A stretch of DNA of 61,831 nucleotides, taken from positions 1 through 61,831 of the forward strand of contig CAZERC010000007.1 of the NCBI GenBank assembly GCA_964515395.1, written 5' to 3'. This document shows, piece by piece, positions 43,375 to 52,513 of the stretch (its first letter is position 1; each line of letters begins with the position of its first letter). Source of the DNA: UBA1876 sp964515395. GTDB taxonomy: Bacteria; Synergistota; Synergistia; Synergistales; Thermovirgaceae. The notes below the pieces were generated by a model. The model was not told the DNA's origin and did no database searches. It saw only the letters and a list, made by a program, of their open reading frames with translations. Both the position numbers and the translations under genes were made by a program.

Positions 43375-44160
43375 CTAGAGGACCACCTCCTGGTTGAGGA
43401 TCTCGAAGACGATGATGGCTCCCAGGGAGATAAAGATCAGGATAATCCCCGACGACATGGCCATGGCCAGGTTGCCGTAGGAAATATTGAGATAGAGCGT
43501 AATAGGCAGGGTTTCAGTGTACATCCGGGTTCCTCCGGCCAGGATAAGGACTGTCCCGAAACATCCCATGCACCTGGCGAAGGCGATGACCGTCCCTGCG
43601 AAGAGACCCCCTCTAGCCATGGGGAGGGAAACTCTCAGGAAACTTTCCAGCAGGCCGCACCCCAGGCTTCTGGCGACCATCTCATACCTCGGGCTGATTC
43701 CGCGAAAGGTTCCGTAGACAACACGGATAGCGTAGGGGGCGGCGGTAAAGATCTGGGCGATGACGATGGAGTATTTGCTGAATACTACCTCGATCCCCAT
43801 GGATTTGAGCCACTGGCCGAAAGCTCCGTGACCGAAAAGAAGGAGCAGGCACAGCCCGAGAACCAGCTCCGGGAAGGCCATGGGAAGATCAACGATGGTG
43901 CGGAGAAGGTGCTGGCCCGGAAAAGAGAAACGGGCCAGCACGTAGCCGATGCTGATCGCCAGCAGCATGACGAAGGCCACGGAAACGATGCTTGTCAAAA
44001 GGGAAAGCCTGATGCTGTAGAGCATTTCTTCTGAAAAGGTGCTCTCGATGAACTCCGAGGTCTCCGGCATGAGCATCAATGAAAGAATCGACCAGATGAG
44101 GAGTCCGGTGAAGATGACCGTCACTCCCCCGATGGTCGCCTTGAAGATATTGTTCTTCAT
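43375..44160 (-). CDS. modB: Molybdate/tungstate ABC transporter permease
   Basis: A 261-residue inner-membrane permease with six hydrophobic segments and the cytoplasmic EAA loop (YEMVARSLGCGLLESFLRVS LPMA region). PMAFPELVLGLCLLLLFGHG is typical of ModB/WtpB. It lies six bases after modA and one base before modC in transcription order, all in one operon. Confidence 0.9.
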   Translation of the reverse strand: MKNNIFKATIGGVTVIFTGLLIWSILSLMLMPETSEFIESTFSEEMLYSIRLSLLTSIVSVAFVMLLAISIGYVLARFSFPGQHLLRTIVDLPMAFPELVLGLCLLLLFGHGAFGQWLKSMGIEVVFSKYSIVIAQIFTAAPYAIRVVYGTFRGISPRYEMVARSLGCGLLESFLRVSLPMARGGLFAGTVIAFARCMGCFGTVLILAGGTRMYTETLPITLYLNISYGNLAMAMSSGIILIFISLGAIIVFEILNQEVVL

Positions 44161-44166
44161 GGCTCC

Positions 44167-44952
44167 CTATTCCGGTTCGGTGATAGGGAAGCCCCATTTC
44201 GCCCACACGGCTTTCCCCTCTTCGGAGCTGATGAAATCGATAAAGGCTTTGGCGTCGCCGGGTCGTTTCGAAAAGGTGACCACCGATGCTGGGATCGTCT
44301 TGATCAGGTTCTGGGCTGAAGGAATCCGGATGACTTCGATCTTGCCTTCACCTTCCCCCCAGAGGGCCTGATCTTCCCACGCAATAGCGGCGTCCACCTG
44401 TCCGGTGGCGGTGTAGATCAAAAGCTGGTTCGTGGTGCCCGGTTTGGTGACCACGTTTTTATTGACGGCATCCTGAAGTCCGTTTTTCTTCAGGAGCGCC
44501 TGGGCGACCCTTCCTATGGCGGCGGCCTTTTCGTCCGCCAGCGCTACATCCACGCCTTCCCGCGCCAGGTCTTCGAGAGACGTTATTTTCGCAGGGTTGC
44601 CGGCGGGGGTGAGGATGACCGGTACGTGATAGCAGATGGTCTTCATCCCGTCCTCGATGACGATGCCCTTTTCCAGCGCGTCATTGGTGTACTTGATGTC
44701 GCCCGGGATATAGACATCGCCCTCCTGCCTCGTTGAGATCATTCCGAAGAGTTCTCCCGAACCGGCGTAGAGCATTCTGATTTTTATCTGTTCCTGTTGT
44801 TCAAAGGCTTCCTTGAGTTCGTCCATTGGTTTCATCAACCCCGCGCCGCTGTACACAAGAAGCGGTTCCGTTTCGGCTGCAGCCGGTGTCGATGCAATTG
44901 CGGAGGACAGACAGAGCGCAAAAACCATCAGTGCAATAAGGACTTTTCTCAT
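44167..44952 (-). CDS. modA: Molybdate/tungstate-binding periplasmic protein
   Basis: A 261-residue solute-binding protein. A signal peptide (MRKVLIALMVFALCLSSAIA) ends near ASTPAAA. The mature protein has LLVYSGAGLMKPMDELKEAF and GSGELFGMI near the N terminus, and AIAWEDQALW toward the C terminus, as in ModA/WtpA proteins. GGAGGTG nine bases before ATG 44952. Transcription from upstream must pass a Moco-type riboswitch and an intrinsic terminator, so expression should depend on cofactor status. Confidence 0.9.
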   Translation of the reverse strand: MRKVLIALMVFALCLSSAIASTPAAAETEPLLVYSGAGLMKPMDELKEAFEQQEQIKIRMLYAGSGELFGMISTRQEGDVYIPGDIKYTNDALEKGIVIEDGMKTICYHVPVILTPAGNPAKITSLEDLAREGVDVALADEKAAAIGRVAQALLKKNGLQDAVNKNVVTKPGTTNQLLIYTATGQVDAAIAWEDQALWGEGEGKIEVIRIPSAQNLIKTIPASVVTFSKRPGDAKAFIDFISSEEGKAVWAKWGFPITEPE

Positions 44953-44970
44953 GTTTTAAAGCACCTCCAT

Positions 44971-45008
44971 AAAAAATGCCCCCTCCCGTCAGACAGGTGG
45001 GGGGCATT
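44971..45008 (-). terminator. Riboswitch-associated intrinsic terminator before modA
   Basis: On the minus strand AATGCCCCC (45008-45000) pairs with GGGGGCATT (44983-44975), then TTTTTT. It lies just after the riboswitch and before the modA ribosome binding site, the position of a transcription-attenuation platform. Confidence 0.85.
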
Positions 45009-45018
45009 GTTCACAAGG

Positions 45019-45124
45019 CTCCCCCTCCTTTCCAAACACGGGAGGCGCTGCCGTTTCCGGCAACACCCTTTTCGGCCTGCAGCCATAGGCATAATCCCGT
45101 AGGCTGAAAGACTCGGAGGGAAAT
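45019..45124 (-). promoter_or_regulatory. Moco/Tuco-type riboswitch, copy 3
   Basis: Minus-strand leader of modABC. It has CTCCGAG (45118-45112), a variable arm, GTTGCCGGAAACGGCAGCGCC, TCCC and GGAAAGGAGG. TCCCTCC pairs with GGAGGGGGA to close it. Landmarks match the copies at 36881 and 41166. The terminator at 44971-45008 follows directly, so this copy probably controls transcription of molybdate/tungstate uptake. Confidence 0.75.
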
Positions 45125-45478
45125 TTGTCACCATGTATACTATCACGCTATAGAATCTTCCTCAATAAGGTTCAGCAAGAATGCCGGCCTTTTTCGAAAG
45201 CATGTGTATTACTGGCCGGTGGGAACAGGAATTCATTCCAGTCGGAGAATCTCCGTATTCCGTGATTTCCGTTTCCGGCGACATGCAGGTATAAATATAG
45301 AAAGGGATATCGGAATAAAAATATCCGTTAAAACACAAGGGACATTCGTGAAGTTTGTCCAATGAACCAGTTAGTCTTTTTGAAAAGCGTTATTTTTTGA
45401 TATCGTTTTGGGAAAACAAGGTCCTGGATTTTCCGGCCAAATGGAAGCCGACTCTTTGGAGAAAGCGAGGCTGAACCT
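45125..45478. other. Divergent intergenic region
   Basis: 354 bases between the modA leader and the solute-binding gene. It must hold both promoters and is AT-rich from about 45290 (ATAAATATAG, AATAAAAATATCC). A partial dyad GGATATC..ATATCC lies near 45305-45330. I find no coding frame and no structured RNA that I can support. Confidence 0.4.
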
Positions 45479-46252
45479 ATGACAGTCGAAAAACGGCAAA
45501 CCATGTGCATGAGATTTTTTGCGTCTTTGTTGCTTCTGATGATTTGTGCCGGAACCATGACCGCGTCGGATCAGGCTGAAGCCGGAGAACAGCCCTTCAC
45601 GGTCAGCACTTCCTACAAGAGCCTGTTGTCGAACCCTGAACAAACAGGCATGCTTGACCTTATCGTCAAGGAGGCATTCCGCAGGATAGGCATCGAGGCC
45701 GAGATTGTTTACAATCCCACGGAACGATCCCTCGCCGATGTCAACGCGGGGTTTCTCGACGCCGAGTTGAACCGGATCGAAGGGATGGAAAAGAAATTCC
45801 CAAACCTCGTGAGGGTTCCCGAACCGAACATGGTCATGGACTTTGTCGCCTTTTCCAAAAAGGACTATCAAATTGAAGGCTGGGACAGCATCAGGGACCT
45901 TCATATCGGACTTGTCAGCGGATGGAAGATCCTTGAGGAAAACACGAAAGGGTTTCCCCATGTGGTTAAAGTGCCCAACGAGACGTACTTGTTCAACATG
46001 CTCGACATGGACCGTCTCGATATCGCGTTGTACAGCAAGCTGACCGGATACGAACAGATTCATCAGAGGGGGCTGGAGGGAATGCACCATCTGGAACCGC
46101 CCCTGGAGAGCAGGAACATGTACCTCTACGTGCACAAGCGTCACTCGGGACTTGCACAACCCCTTGCCGGAGCCTTGAGGAGCATGAAAGAGGATTGCAC
46201 CTGGGACCGGATCGTGCAGGAAGCTACATCCCACCTGACGGGAGATGAATAA
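45479..46252 (+). CDS. Periplasmic solute-binding protein of a sensor operon
   Basis: A 257-residue exported protein. After a signal peptide (hydrophobic FFASLLLLMICAGTMTASD) it has a family-3-like solute-binding fold (VSTSYKSLLSNPEQTGMLDL, RRIGIEAEIVYNPTERSLAD, LHIGLVSGWKILEENTKG). GAGG lies eight bases before the ATG. Its stop codon is directly followed by the ATG of a membrane sensor and no transporter genes are present, so it probably presents a ligand to the sensor rather than feeding an importer. Confidence 0.8.
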   Translation: MTVEKRQTMCMRFFASLLLLMICAGTMTASDQAEAGEQPFTVSTSYKSLLSNPEQTGMLDLIVKEAFRRIGIEAEIVYNPTERSLADVNAGFLDAELNRIEGMEKKFPNLVRVPEPNMVMDFVAFSKKDYQIEGWDSIRDLHIGLVSGWKILEENTKGFPHVVKVPNETYLFNMLDMDRLDIALYSKLTGYEQIHQRGLEGMHHLEPPLESRNMYLYVHKRHSGLAQPLAGALRSMKEDCTWDRIVQEATSHLTGDE

Positions 46253-48757
46253 ATGTCCGTTGCGGCGGATTCTTTCAACTGGAAATCCTCGAGCACCTGG
46301 AAATTTTTCCTGTACGCCCTGATCGGCTTGCTGGCTGTTGCGATCCTGTTTTCCGCCGCCTATGGATGGTTCTTGTACCGGCAGGAAAAGAACCATCTGG
46401 ATGAAAATTTGAGCCAGATAGAGGACATTTACATTCCTCGTCTTGTCTACAGTCTCTGGGTCACCGACTATGAATCGCTCCAAAACCTTGCCGTGAGCAT
46501 GGCCGGGTTCAAATATGTCGAGGGAATCCAGATCCGGGACAATGAAACTGACAGGACCATCTCTGCAGGGTCAATGGAAGAACCGGAACTGGAGGTCCTG
46601 TCTCGTGACCTTGTTTACACGTACAAGGAAGAAGAAAGAATAATAGGGTCCCTGTCCCTTTACGTTGACAGGGCGGGGATCGGAGCCGGCGCCTTGCGGG
46701 CCGCCCTCGGTTTTTTCGCCTTGCAGGCTTTGTTGTTTTTCATCCTTGCGGCCATTATCGCTGCAGCTTTCCACGTCGCCATCGGACGGCATCTTTTCAG
46801 ACTGGCGCTGCTTCTCAGGGACGATGATCCTGTCAGCGACAGTCGGCCCTTTACGCTGAAGCGGTCGGGCAAACGAAAAGATGAACTGGCCATGGTTGTC
46901 GACCATTTCAACGAAATGCGGGGGAGAATCGCCCGCGATGTCGGCGAGATACGAGAATGGCGCGATCTCATGGAGTACATCATCAGGTACGACCCGAACG
47001 CTATCGCCGTTCATGATACGGACATGAAGTATCTTTTCGTCAGCGACAGGTATGTGAAGGATTATAAAATCGGGGACAGGGATGTCATCGGAAAGAGCCA
47101 CTACGAAGTGTTCCCCGCGACGACGGATTACTGGAAGGAAATCCACGAGCGGGCCCTTTCGGGAGAGGTGCTGGGAAACGAGGAGGATCTCCTGGTTCGT
47201 GAGGACGGAAGGGTTGAATACGTCCGGTGGCAGTACCGGCCCTGGTACCGGCATGACGGGTCTATCGGAGGAATTGTCCGGTATACCGAGAACATTAACG
47301 AACGAAAACTGATGGAGAAAACCCTCTCTACCGAAAAGGAAAAGTTCCGGACCACCTTATTTTCCGTTGGGGATGGTGTCATTTCGACGGATGAAAAGGG
47401 CGATGTGGTCCTGATGAACTCCGTTGCTGAAGATTTGACTGGATGGTCCAGGGAAGAGGCGGTGGGTCGCCCCCTCGAGGAGATTTTCCATATCATTGAC
47501 GAAAAGACGCGGGAACGGTCAGTCAACCCTGCGGACCTGGCGCTTGAAAAGGGCGGGAAGGTGGAGATGGGGCATCATACCTTGCTTCTCTCCAGGTCGG
47601 GAAGAACGATTCCCATTGAAGACAGTGCAGCCCCCATTCGGGACGCTGAAGGAAAGACCAGGGGCGTGGTCCTCGTCTTCAGGGACGCATCGGAAAAGCT
47701 GGAGAGACAGAAGAAAATCGAATATTTGAGCTACCATGACCAGCTCACCGGACTGTACAACCGCCGTTTTCTCGAAGAAGAGCAAAAACGACTGGACGTG
47801 TCCAGGAACCTGCCCCTGTCACTGGCCATGATCGACGTGAACGGACTGAAACTCGTAAACGACGCCTTTGGACACAAGGCCGGGGACGCTCTTCTCCAAA
47901 AGGTTGCCGAAGTGCTGAAACGGGAATCCCGTGCCGATGACATCATCGGAAGAATCGGCGGGGACGAGTTTGTCATCCTGCTCCCGGGGATGGGGCCGGA
48001 GGAAGTGGGAAAGCTCATGGAACGGATTGCGGAAAAGATGGCAGTTGAAAGTATCGGCGACATTCCCTTGTCGGTTTCCTTCGGCTGGTCGACCAAAACT
48101 TCCCCCGAACAGGATGCCGACGAGATCTTCGAACAGGCTGAGGACAGCATGTATCGCAACAAGATATCAGAAAGGAGCAGCTATCATCACAAGGCGGTGC
48201 AGCTGATACTGAAGACCCTTTACGAGAAGAGCCCGGACGAAGAGGGGCATTCACTCAGGGTAAGCCGGCTTTGCGGGGAGATCGGTTCAGCCATGGGGTT
48301 GAGTCCCGCCGAGATCAAGGAGCTTCGGACGGCCGGGACGGTGCATGACATCGGGAAGATTGTCATTTCCAGTGAAATTCTTAACAAGAAAGAGCCTCTC
48401 GACGATGAAGAATGGATGCAGGTCAGGAAGCACCCCGAAGCAGGCTACAGCATTCTGAGTACTGTCAATCAGTACAGCCCCCTGGCGGATATAGTACTGG
48501 CGCATCATGAACGACCTGACGGACGCGGCTATCCGAAAGGGTTGAAAGGTGAAGACATCCCGCTTTTGGCAAGGATCGTCGCCGTGGCTGAAGCCTATGA
48601 CGCCATGACACAGGGAAGGAATCACCGGAAGCCCCTGAACACTGAAGAGGCATTGGCGGAATTGAACCGAAATGCAGGGACGCAGCTTGATCCCCGCACC
48701 GTCGAAGCGTTGTTGTCTCTGCTTTCTGATACCGGACAGGGACAAAGAACCGATTAA
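46253..48757 (+). CDS. Membrane sensor with PAS, GGDEF and HD-GYP domains
   Basis: An 834-residue inner-membrane protein. TM helices at ~16-38 and ~143-170 enclose a periplasmic sensor region; then come two PAS domains (~235-350 and ~360-480), a GGDEF domain with intact RIGGDEF (567-573) and an HD-GYP domain with H698-D699, H751-H752 and GRGYPKG. It may both make and degrade cyclic-di-GMP (or a related dinucleotide), with activity set by the periplasmic ligand. Directly abuts the solute-binding gene, which supports a ligand-presenting pair. Confidence 0.88.
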   Translation: MSVAADSFNWKSSSTWKFFLYALIGLLAVAILFSAAYGWFLYRQEKNHLDENLSQIEDIYIPRLVYSLWVTDYESLQNLAVSMAGFKYVEGIQIRDNETDRTISAGSMEEPELEVLSRDLVYTYKEEERIIGSLSLYVDRAGIGAGALRAALGFFALQALLFFILAAIIAAAFHVAIGRHLFRLALLLRDDDPVSDSRPFTLKRSGKRKDELAMVVDHFNEMRGRIARDVGEIREWRDLMEYIIRYDPNAIAVHDTDMKYLFVSDRYVKDYKIGDRDVIGKSHYEVFPATTDYWKEIHERALSGEVLGNEEDLLVREDGRVEYVRWQYRPWYRHDGSIGGIVRYTENINERKLMEKTLSTEKEKFRTTLFSVGDGVISTDEKGDVVLMNSVAEDLTGWSREEAVGRPLEEIFHIIDEKTRERSVNPADLALEKGGKVEMGHHTLLLSRSGRTIPIEDSAAPIRDAEGKTRGVVLVFRDASEKLERQKKIEYLSYHDQLTGLYNRRFLEEEQKRLDVSRNLPLSLAMIDVNGLKLVNDAFGHKAGDALLQKVAEVLKRESRADDIIGRIGGDEFVILLPGMGPEEVGKLMERIAEKMAVESIGDIPLSVSFGWSTKTSPEQDADEIFEQAEDSMYRNKISERSSYHHKAVQLILKTLYEKSPDEEGHSLRVSRLCGEIGSAMGLSPAEIKELRTAGTVHDIGKIVISSEILNKKEPLDDEEWMQVRKHPEAGYSILSTVNQYSPLADIVLAHHERPDGRGYPKGLKGEDIPLLARIVAVAEAYDAMTQGRNHRKPLNTEEALAELNRNAGTQLDPRTVEALLSLLSDTGQGQRTD

Positions 48758-48798
48758 AACCCGTATCCGGTATTGCAAAAACGGGGAGAGGGAAATTG

Positions 48799-51381
48799 AT
48801 GAAAAAAGAAAAAAAAGCCAGAGAAAACAGCAAGACGTCTTGTCAGAATTCTCGTGGAGCCCCCTGTTCAGGTGATAGCGGAAAAATCAAGTCGGAAGGC
48901 TACTCGTGCCCGGACTTCTTCGATCGTCGGGGGTTAGCTGTGGCCGTCTACGAGGCTGTGGACAACGGGAAAGATTTTGTCTTCAGAGAATTCAACAAGA
49001 CCGGCGAGAAGATCGAGTTGATCAAAAGAGAGGATCTCATCGGCAAAAGCGTTAAGGAAGTCTTCCCCTCGATCAGCGGATGTGGCCTTTTCGATAGCAT
49101 CGTCCGGGTGTGGCAGACAGGCATTCCCGAACTGCATCCACCTGTGTACTACCGGGACAGCCGCATCGAAGGCTGGAGAGAGAACTACCTGTATCGTCTT
49201 CCCTCTGGTGAAGTGGTGACAGTCTATGACGACGTTACGGAGAAAAAGTCCGCCGAGGGAGCCCTCAGGGAGAGCGAAAGGAAGCATACAACACTGATCT
49301 CGAACCTGCAGGGGATGGCCTACTCGTGCCTGAACGACGGCAACTGGACCATGCAGTTCGTCAGCGCGGGAGCTCTCGACCTGACCGGGTACAGGCCGGA
49401 GGAACTCGTCTGGAACCGGGTTGTTTCTTACGGGAAAATCATTCTCGAAGAGGACAGGAACAACGTCTGGAAGATCATACAGCAAACCCTGAAATCAAAA
49501 TCCCAATTTACGCTGGAATACCGTATCGTTACGCGCGAAGGCTCAGTAAAGTGGGTCTGGGAGCGCGGTCAGGGTGTCTTTTCCGAAGGCGGCAGATTGC
49601 TCGGCCTTGAAGGGTTTATAACCGACATTACCCGCATGAAGCAGGCCGAAAAGGTCCTGAAAGAAAGCGAAGAAAGATACCGCATGATCTCGGAGGTGAT
49701 ATCCGATTACGCGTATTCCTTCCGTGTCGAACACGATGGCGGGCTTGTCAGGGAGTGGGTGATCGGCGGGTTTGAAAAGATCACCGGATTTACCCCGGAG
49801 GAAGTCAGCCGCAGGGGCGGCTGGCCCTCCCTTGTACATCCTGATGATACGCCTGTGGCAAAAAAGCATTCCAGGAGACTCATTACGGGAATTGATGATG
49901 CGAGCGAGTTCAGGATCGTGAGAAAGGACGGGGAGATTCGGTGGCTCCGGGACTTTGCAAGATCGGTTTGGGACGGTGCGCAAAACAGGGTGGTACGGGT
50001 CTTCGGGGCGGTGCAGGACATCACGGAGCGCAGGAAGACGGAAGAAGAATACCGGACGTTGTTCCACCAGATGCTTGATGGTTTTGCCCTCCACGAGATC
50101 ATCTGCGATGAAAAAGGAGCCCCGGCAGATTACCGCTTCCTGGCGGTCAACCCGGCTTTCGAGCGGATGACTGGCCTGAAATCCGAGGAAATAGTCGGAA
50201 AAACAATACATGAAGTTTTACCCGGAACGGAACCTTTCTGGATAGAAAAATACGGGAAGGTAGCCTTGACGGGAGAGCCGGCGCTTTTCGAAAGCTACTC
50301 AAAAATGTTGGACAAGTATTACCAGGTCAGCGCTTTCAGGCCGGAACCCGGGAAATTCGCCTGCGTCTTCATTGATATTACCGACATGAAGCGTGCGGAG
50401 AAAAGTCTCAGGGAGAGTGAGGAGAAATTCAGGAACCTTTTTGATAATTCAAGCGACGCTATCATGATCCATGACATGCGAGGAAGGTTTCTGGAGGTCA
50501 ATAATATGGCCTGCGAGCGCCTCGGGTATTCCCGCGAAGAACTCCTGGGGATGTCGCCCATGGATATCGATGCCCCTGAATTGGCCGGCAAGGCTCCCGA
50601 CAGGAGAAGGGCCATAAAGGAAAAAGGACGGTTGATTTTCGAGTCGGCCCATTTGAGCAAGGATGGTTCGTGGATACCAATTGAAATAAACTCCCGCATC
50701 ATCAGGTATGAGGGGAAGGAGGCAATCCTCAGCGTGGCCAGGGACATCACCTTAAGGAAGAAGTCCGAAAGGGACCTGGAAAATACCTTGGAACGTCTTC
50801 GCCGTGTCACCGGGTCCGTCATTGAAGTTATCGTCGCAGCTGTCGAGGCCAGGGATCCTTACACGGCGGGACATCAGCGACGGGTGGGTGACCTGGCAAG
50901 AGCCATTGCAACCGAAATGGGTCTTCCGCCGGAGGAAGTCGAAGGGATCCGGATCGCCGGGGTGATCCACGACCTGGGCAAGATCTCCGTTCCAGCGGAG
51001 ATCCTCAGCAAGCCCAGGCAGCTTAGCGACATGGAATTTGCCCTTGTGAAGGAACACCCGCAAAAGGGGTACGAAATCCTCAAGGAAGTGGATTTCGACT
51101 GGCCTGTTGCCGACATGGTCCGCCAGCATCACGAACGTCTTGATGGCTCAGGCTACCCGCAGGGACTTGAAGGCGACCAAATCGTGCCGGGCGCGAAGAT
51201 ACTTGCCGTGGCGGATGTGGTGGAGGCCATGGCATCCCACCGGCCCTACCGGCCGAACCTGGGACTCGATGCGGCCCTGGAGGAAGTCAACTCAGGCAGG
51301 GGCGCCCTCTACGATTCGGAAGTGGTTGACGCATGTTTGAGCCTTTTCAACGAGAAACGATATCAATTGCCGGCGCCATAG
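48799..51381 (+). CDS. Multi-PAS HD-GYP signalling protein
   Basis: An 860-residue cytoplasmic protein with no membrane segment. About five PAS domains follow one another (near residues 40-150, 160-280, 290-410, 415-530 and 540-655), each ending in a DIT-type linker such as FITDITRMKQAE and DITERRKTEEEY. The C-terminal HD-GYP domain has H724-D725, H777-H778 and GSGYPQG, predicting cyclic-di-GMP phosphodiesterase activity. The N terminus has an odd Lys/Ser-rich tail with three cysteines. GAGGG precedes ATG 48799. It follows the sensor gene by 41 bases. Confidence 0.87.
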   Translation: MKKEKKARENSKTSCQNSRGAPCSGDSGKIKSEGYSCPDFFDRRGLAVAVYEAVDNGKDFVFREFNKTGEKIELIKREDLIGKSVKEVFPSISGCGLFDSIVRVWQTGIPELHPPVYYRDSRIEGWRENYLYRLPSGEVVTVYDDVTEKKSAEGALRESERKHTTLISNLQGMAYSCLNDGNWTMQFVSAGALDLTGYRPEELVWNRVVSYGKIILEEDRNNVWKIIQQTLKSKSQFTLEYRIVTREGSVKWVWERGQGVFSEGGRLLGLEGFITDITRMKQAEKVLKESEERYRMISEVISDYAYSFRVEHDGGLVREWVIGGFEKITGFTPEEVSRRGGWPSLVHPDDTPVAKKHSRRLITGIDDASEFRIVRKDGEIRWLRDFARSVWDGAQNRVVRVFGAVQDITERRKTEEEYRTLFHQMLDGFALHEIICDEKGAPADYRFLAVNPAFERMTGLKSEEIVGKTIHEVLPGTEPFWIEKYGKVALTGEPALFESYSKMLDKYYQVSAFRPEPGKFACVFIDITDMKRAEKSLRESEEKFRNLFDNSSDAIMIHDMRGRFLEVNNMACERLGYSREELLGMSPMDIDAPELAGKAPDRRRAIKEKGRLIFESAHLSKDGSWIPIEINSRIIRYEGKEAILSVARDITLRKKSERDLENTLERLRRVTGSVIEVIVAAVEARDPYTAGHQRRVGDLARAIATEMGLPPEEVEGIRIAGVIHDLGKISVPAEILSKPRQLSDMEFALVKEHPQKGYEILKEVDFDWPVADMVRQHHERLDGSGYPQGLEGDQIVPGAKILAVADVVEAMASHRPYRPNLGLDAALEEVNSGRGALYDSEVVDACLSLFNEKRYQLPAP

Positions 51382-51403
51382 GGACTTTGCCCGAAGCGGC
51401 GTC

Positions 51404-52513
51404 TCAACAATCCCTCGTGTCATTCTCCGACGAGGGCTTTCCTTTCAGAAGGCTTCCCAGGTCGTCCCATTCGGCTTTTCCCTTGGCGATGTCGCCGAGT
51501 CTTGAGATCTTGACCCGGGTCGGAAGGCGGTACCCTTCAGTGACAAGTTCTCCCCTTTCGACATGCCGTTCCATTTTCATTCGTCCCACAGGCCAGTAGC
51601 GCACTCCTATAGTGGGTGTGTCCCTGAAATAGCGCTGCAGAACTTCCTCAAGCTGCTTATCCCGTACCAGAACGCGCAGTAAAAAGAGGGGACGCCCCTT
51701 TTTCCCCAAGGCTTGCACGACATGAGCCTCCAGGGAGACTTCCTGGAGGATTTCGATGGCCAGACCCATTTCTTCGCCTGTGGCGTCATCCAGGGCTGCT
51801 TCGAGCAGCCACAGGTCTTCGTTTTCACCCTCCGTGACAACCATGCCCCGCATGGTGCTTTTGCCCGGTTCAGCCGCACGCACGACAGCGCCGGGAATGA
51901 CCGAGGGCATCCTTGTTGTAAACCGTGCAGTTTTGGCCAGAAAGAGGAGGCCGGCTTCGTCGCAGGTTTCACCTTCCACAGAGAGTCCGCGGATCGGGAC
52001 GCCATAATCTTCGGCGACGGCAAGAACCACGGAGGAGGGTACCGGTTCCGGGGCACCTCCGAAATCCCGTGTTCCCGATCCCGTCCCCACAGGGAGGGAG
52101 AGTATCTTGTGTTCCAGTTTTTCCACCTTGCTGAAAAGGACAAGCGATGCGAGAATGCTTTGTAAGGAAAATTCAGGTTTCCCACCTTCAGATTTTCGGT
52201 AACGCGCCAGTTCAGAGAGCAATTCCGACGTCTTTTGTATCGCTTGCGGGGGGAAATGTTTTTGCTCCGGAAGAATTTTTTCGATTTCACTCATGCCAAG
52301 CGTTTCCGGAACGGCGGCATCCCCTTCTGTCCGTGTCGTTACGAGCGTTCCCAAACTCTCACGGATGGTTTCGAAGACAAGGTGGATGTCCCCTGCTTCC
52401 GGCACAACGAGGGTGCGGCGCATGTCGGGTGCGCCCGATTCTTTGGTGATCGCCTCGAAGAGGCCCGCCAGGGCCGGGCCCGAGACGCCGCACTGCGGGT
52501 CGATCAGGATCAT
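51404..52513 (-). CDS. LarC-like protein with intact LarC2 but diverged LarC1 region
   Basis: A 369-residue protein of the LarC (DUF111) family, nickel insertase for the nickel-pincer nucleotide. The C-terminal domain keeps the LarC2 pattern: LEAALDDATGEEMGLAIEIL, GKKGRPLFLLRVLV and TPTIGVRYWPVGRMKMERHV. The N-terminal part follows the LarC1 layout (CGVSGPALAGLF, LSLPVGTGSGTRDFGG) but has lost the SGDM and His-rich HFHEVG segments. Its start overlaps larE by ATGA. A stand-alone, intact LarC1 is encoded on the other strand at 54339, so the two may form one working insertase. Confidence 0.75.
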   Translation of the reverse strand: MILIDPQCGVSGPALAGLFEAITKESGAPDMRRTLVVPEAGDIHLVFETIRESLGTLVTTRTEGDAAVPETLGMSEIEKILPEQKHFPPQAIQKTSELLSELARYRKSEGGKPEFSLQSILASLVLFSKVEKLEHKILSLPVGTGSGTRDFGGAPEPVPSSVVLAVAEDYGVPIRGLSVEGETCDEAGLLFLAKTARFTTRMPSVIPGAVVRAAEPGKSTMRGMVVTEGENEDLWLLEAALDDATGEEMGLAIEILQEVSLEAHVVQALGKKGRPLFLLRVLVRDKQLEEVLQRYFRDTPTIGVRYWPVGRMKMERHVERGELVTEGYRLPTRVKISRLGDIAKGKAEWDDLGSLLKGKPSSENDTRDC

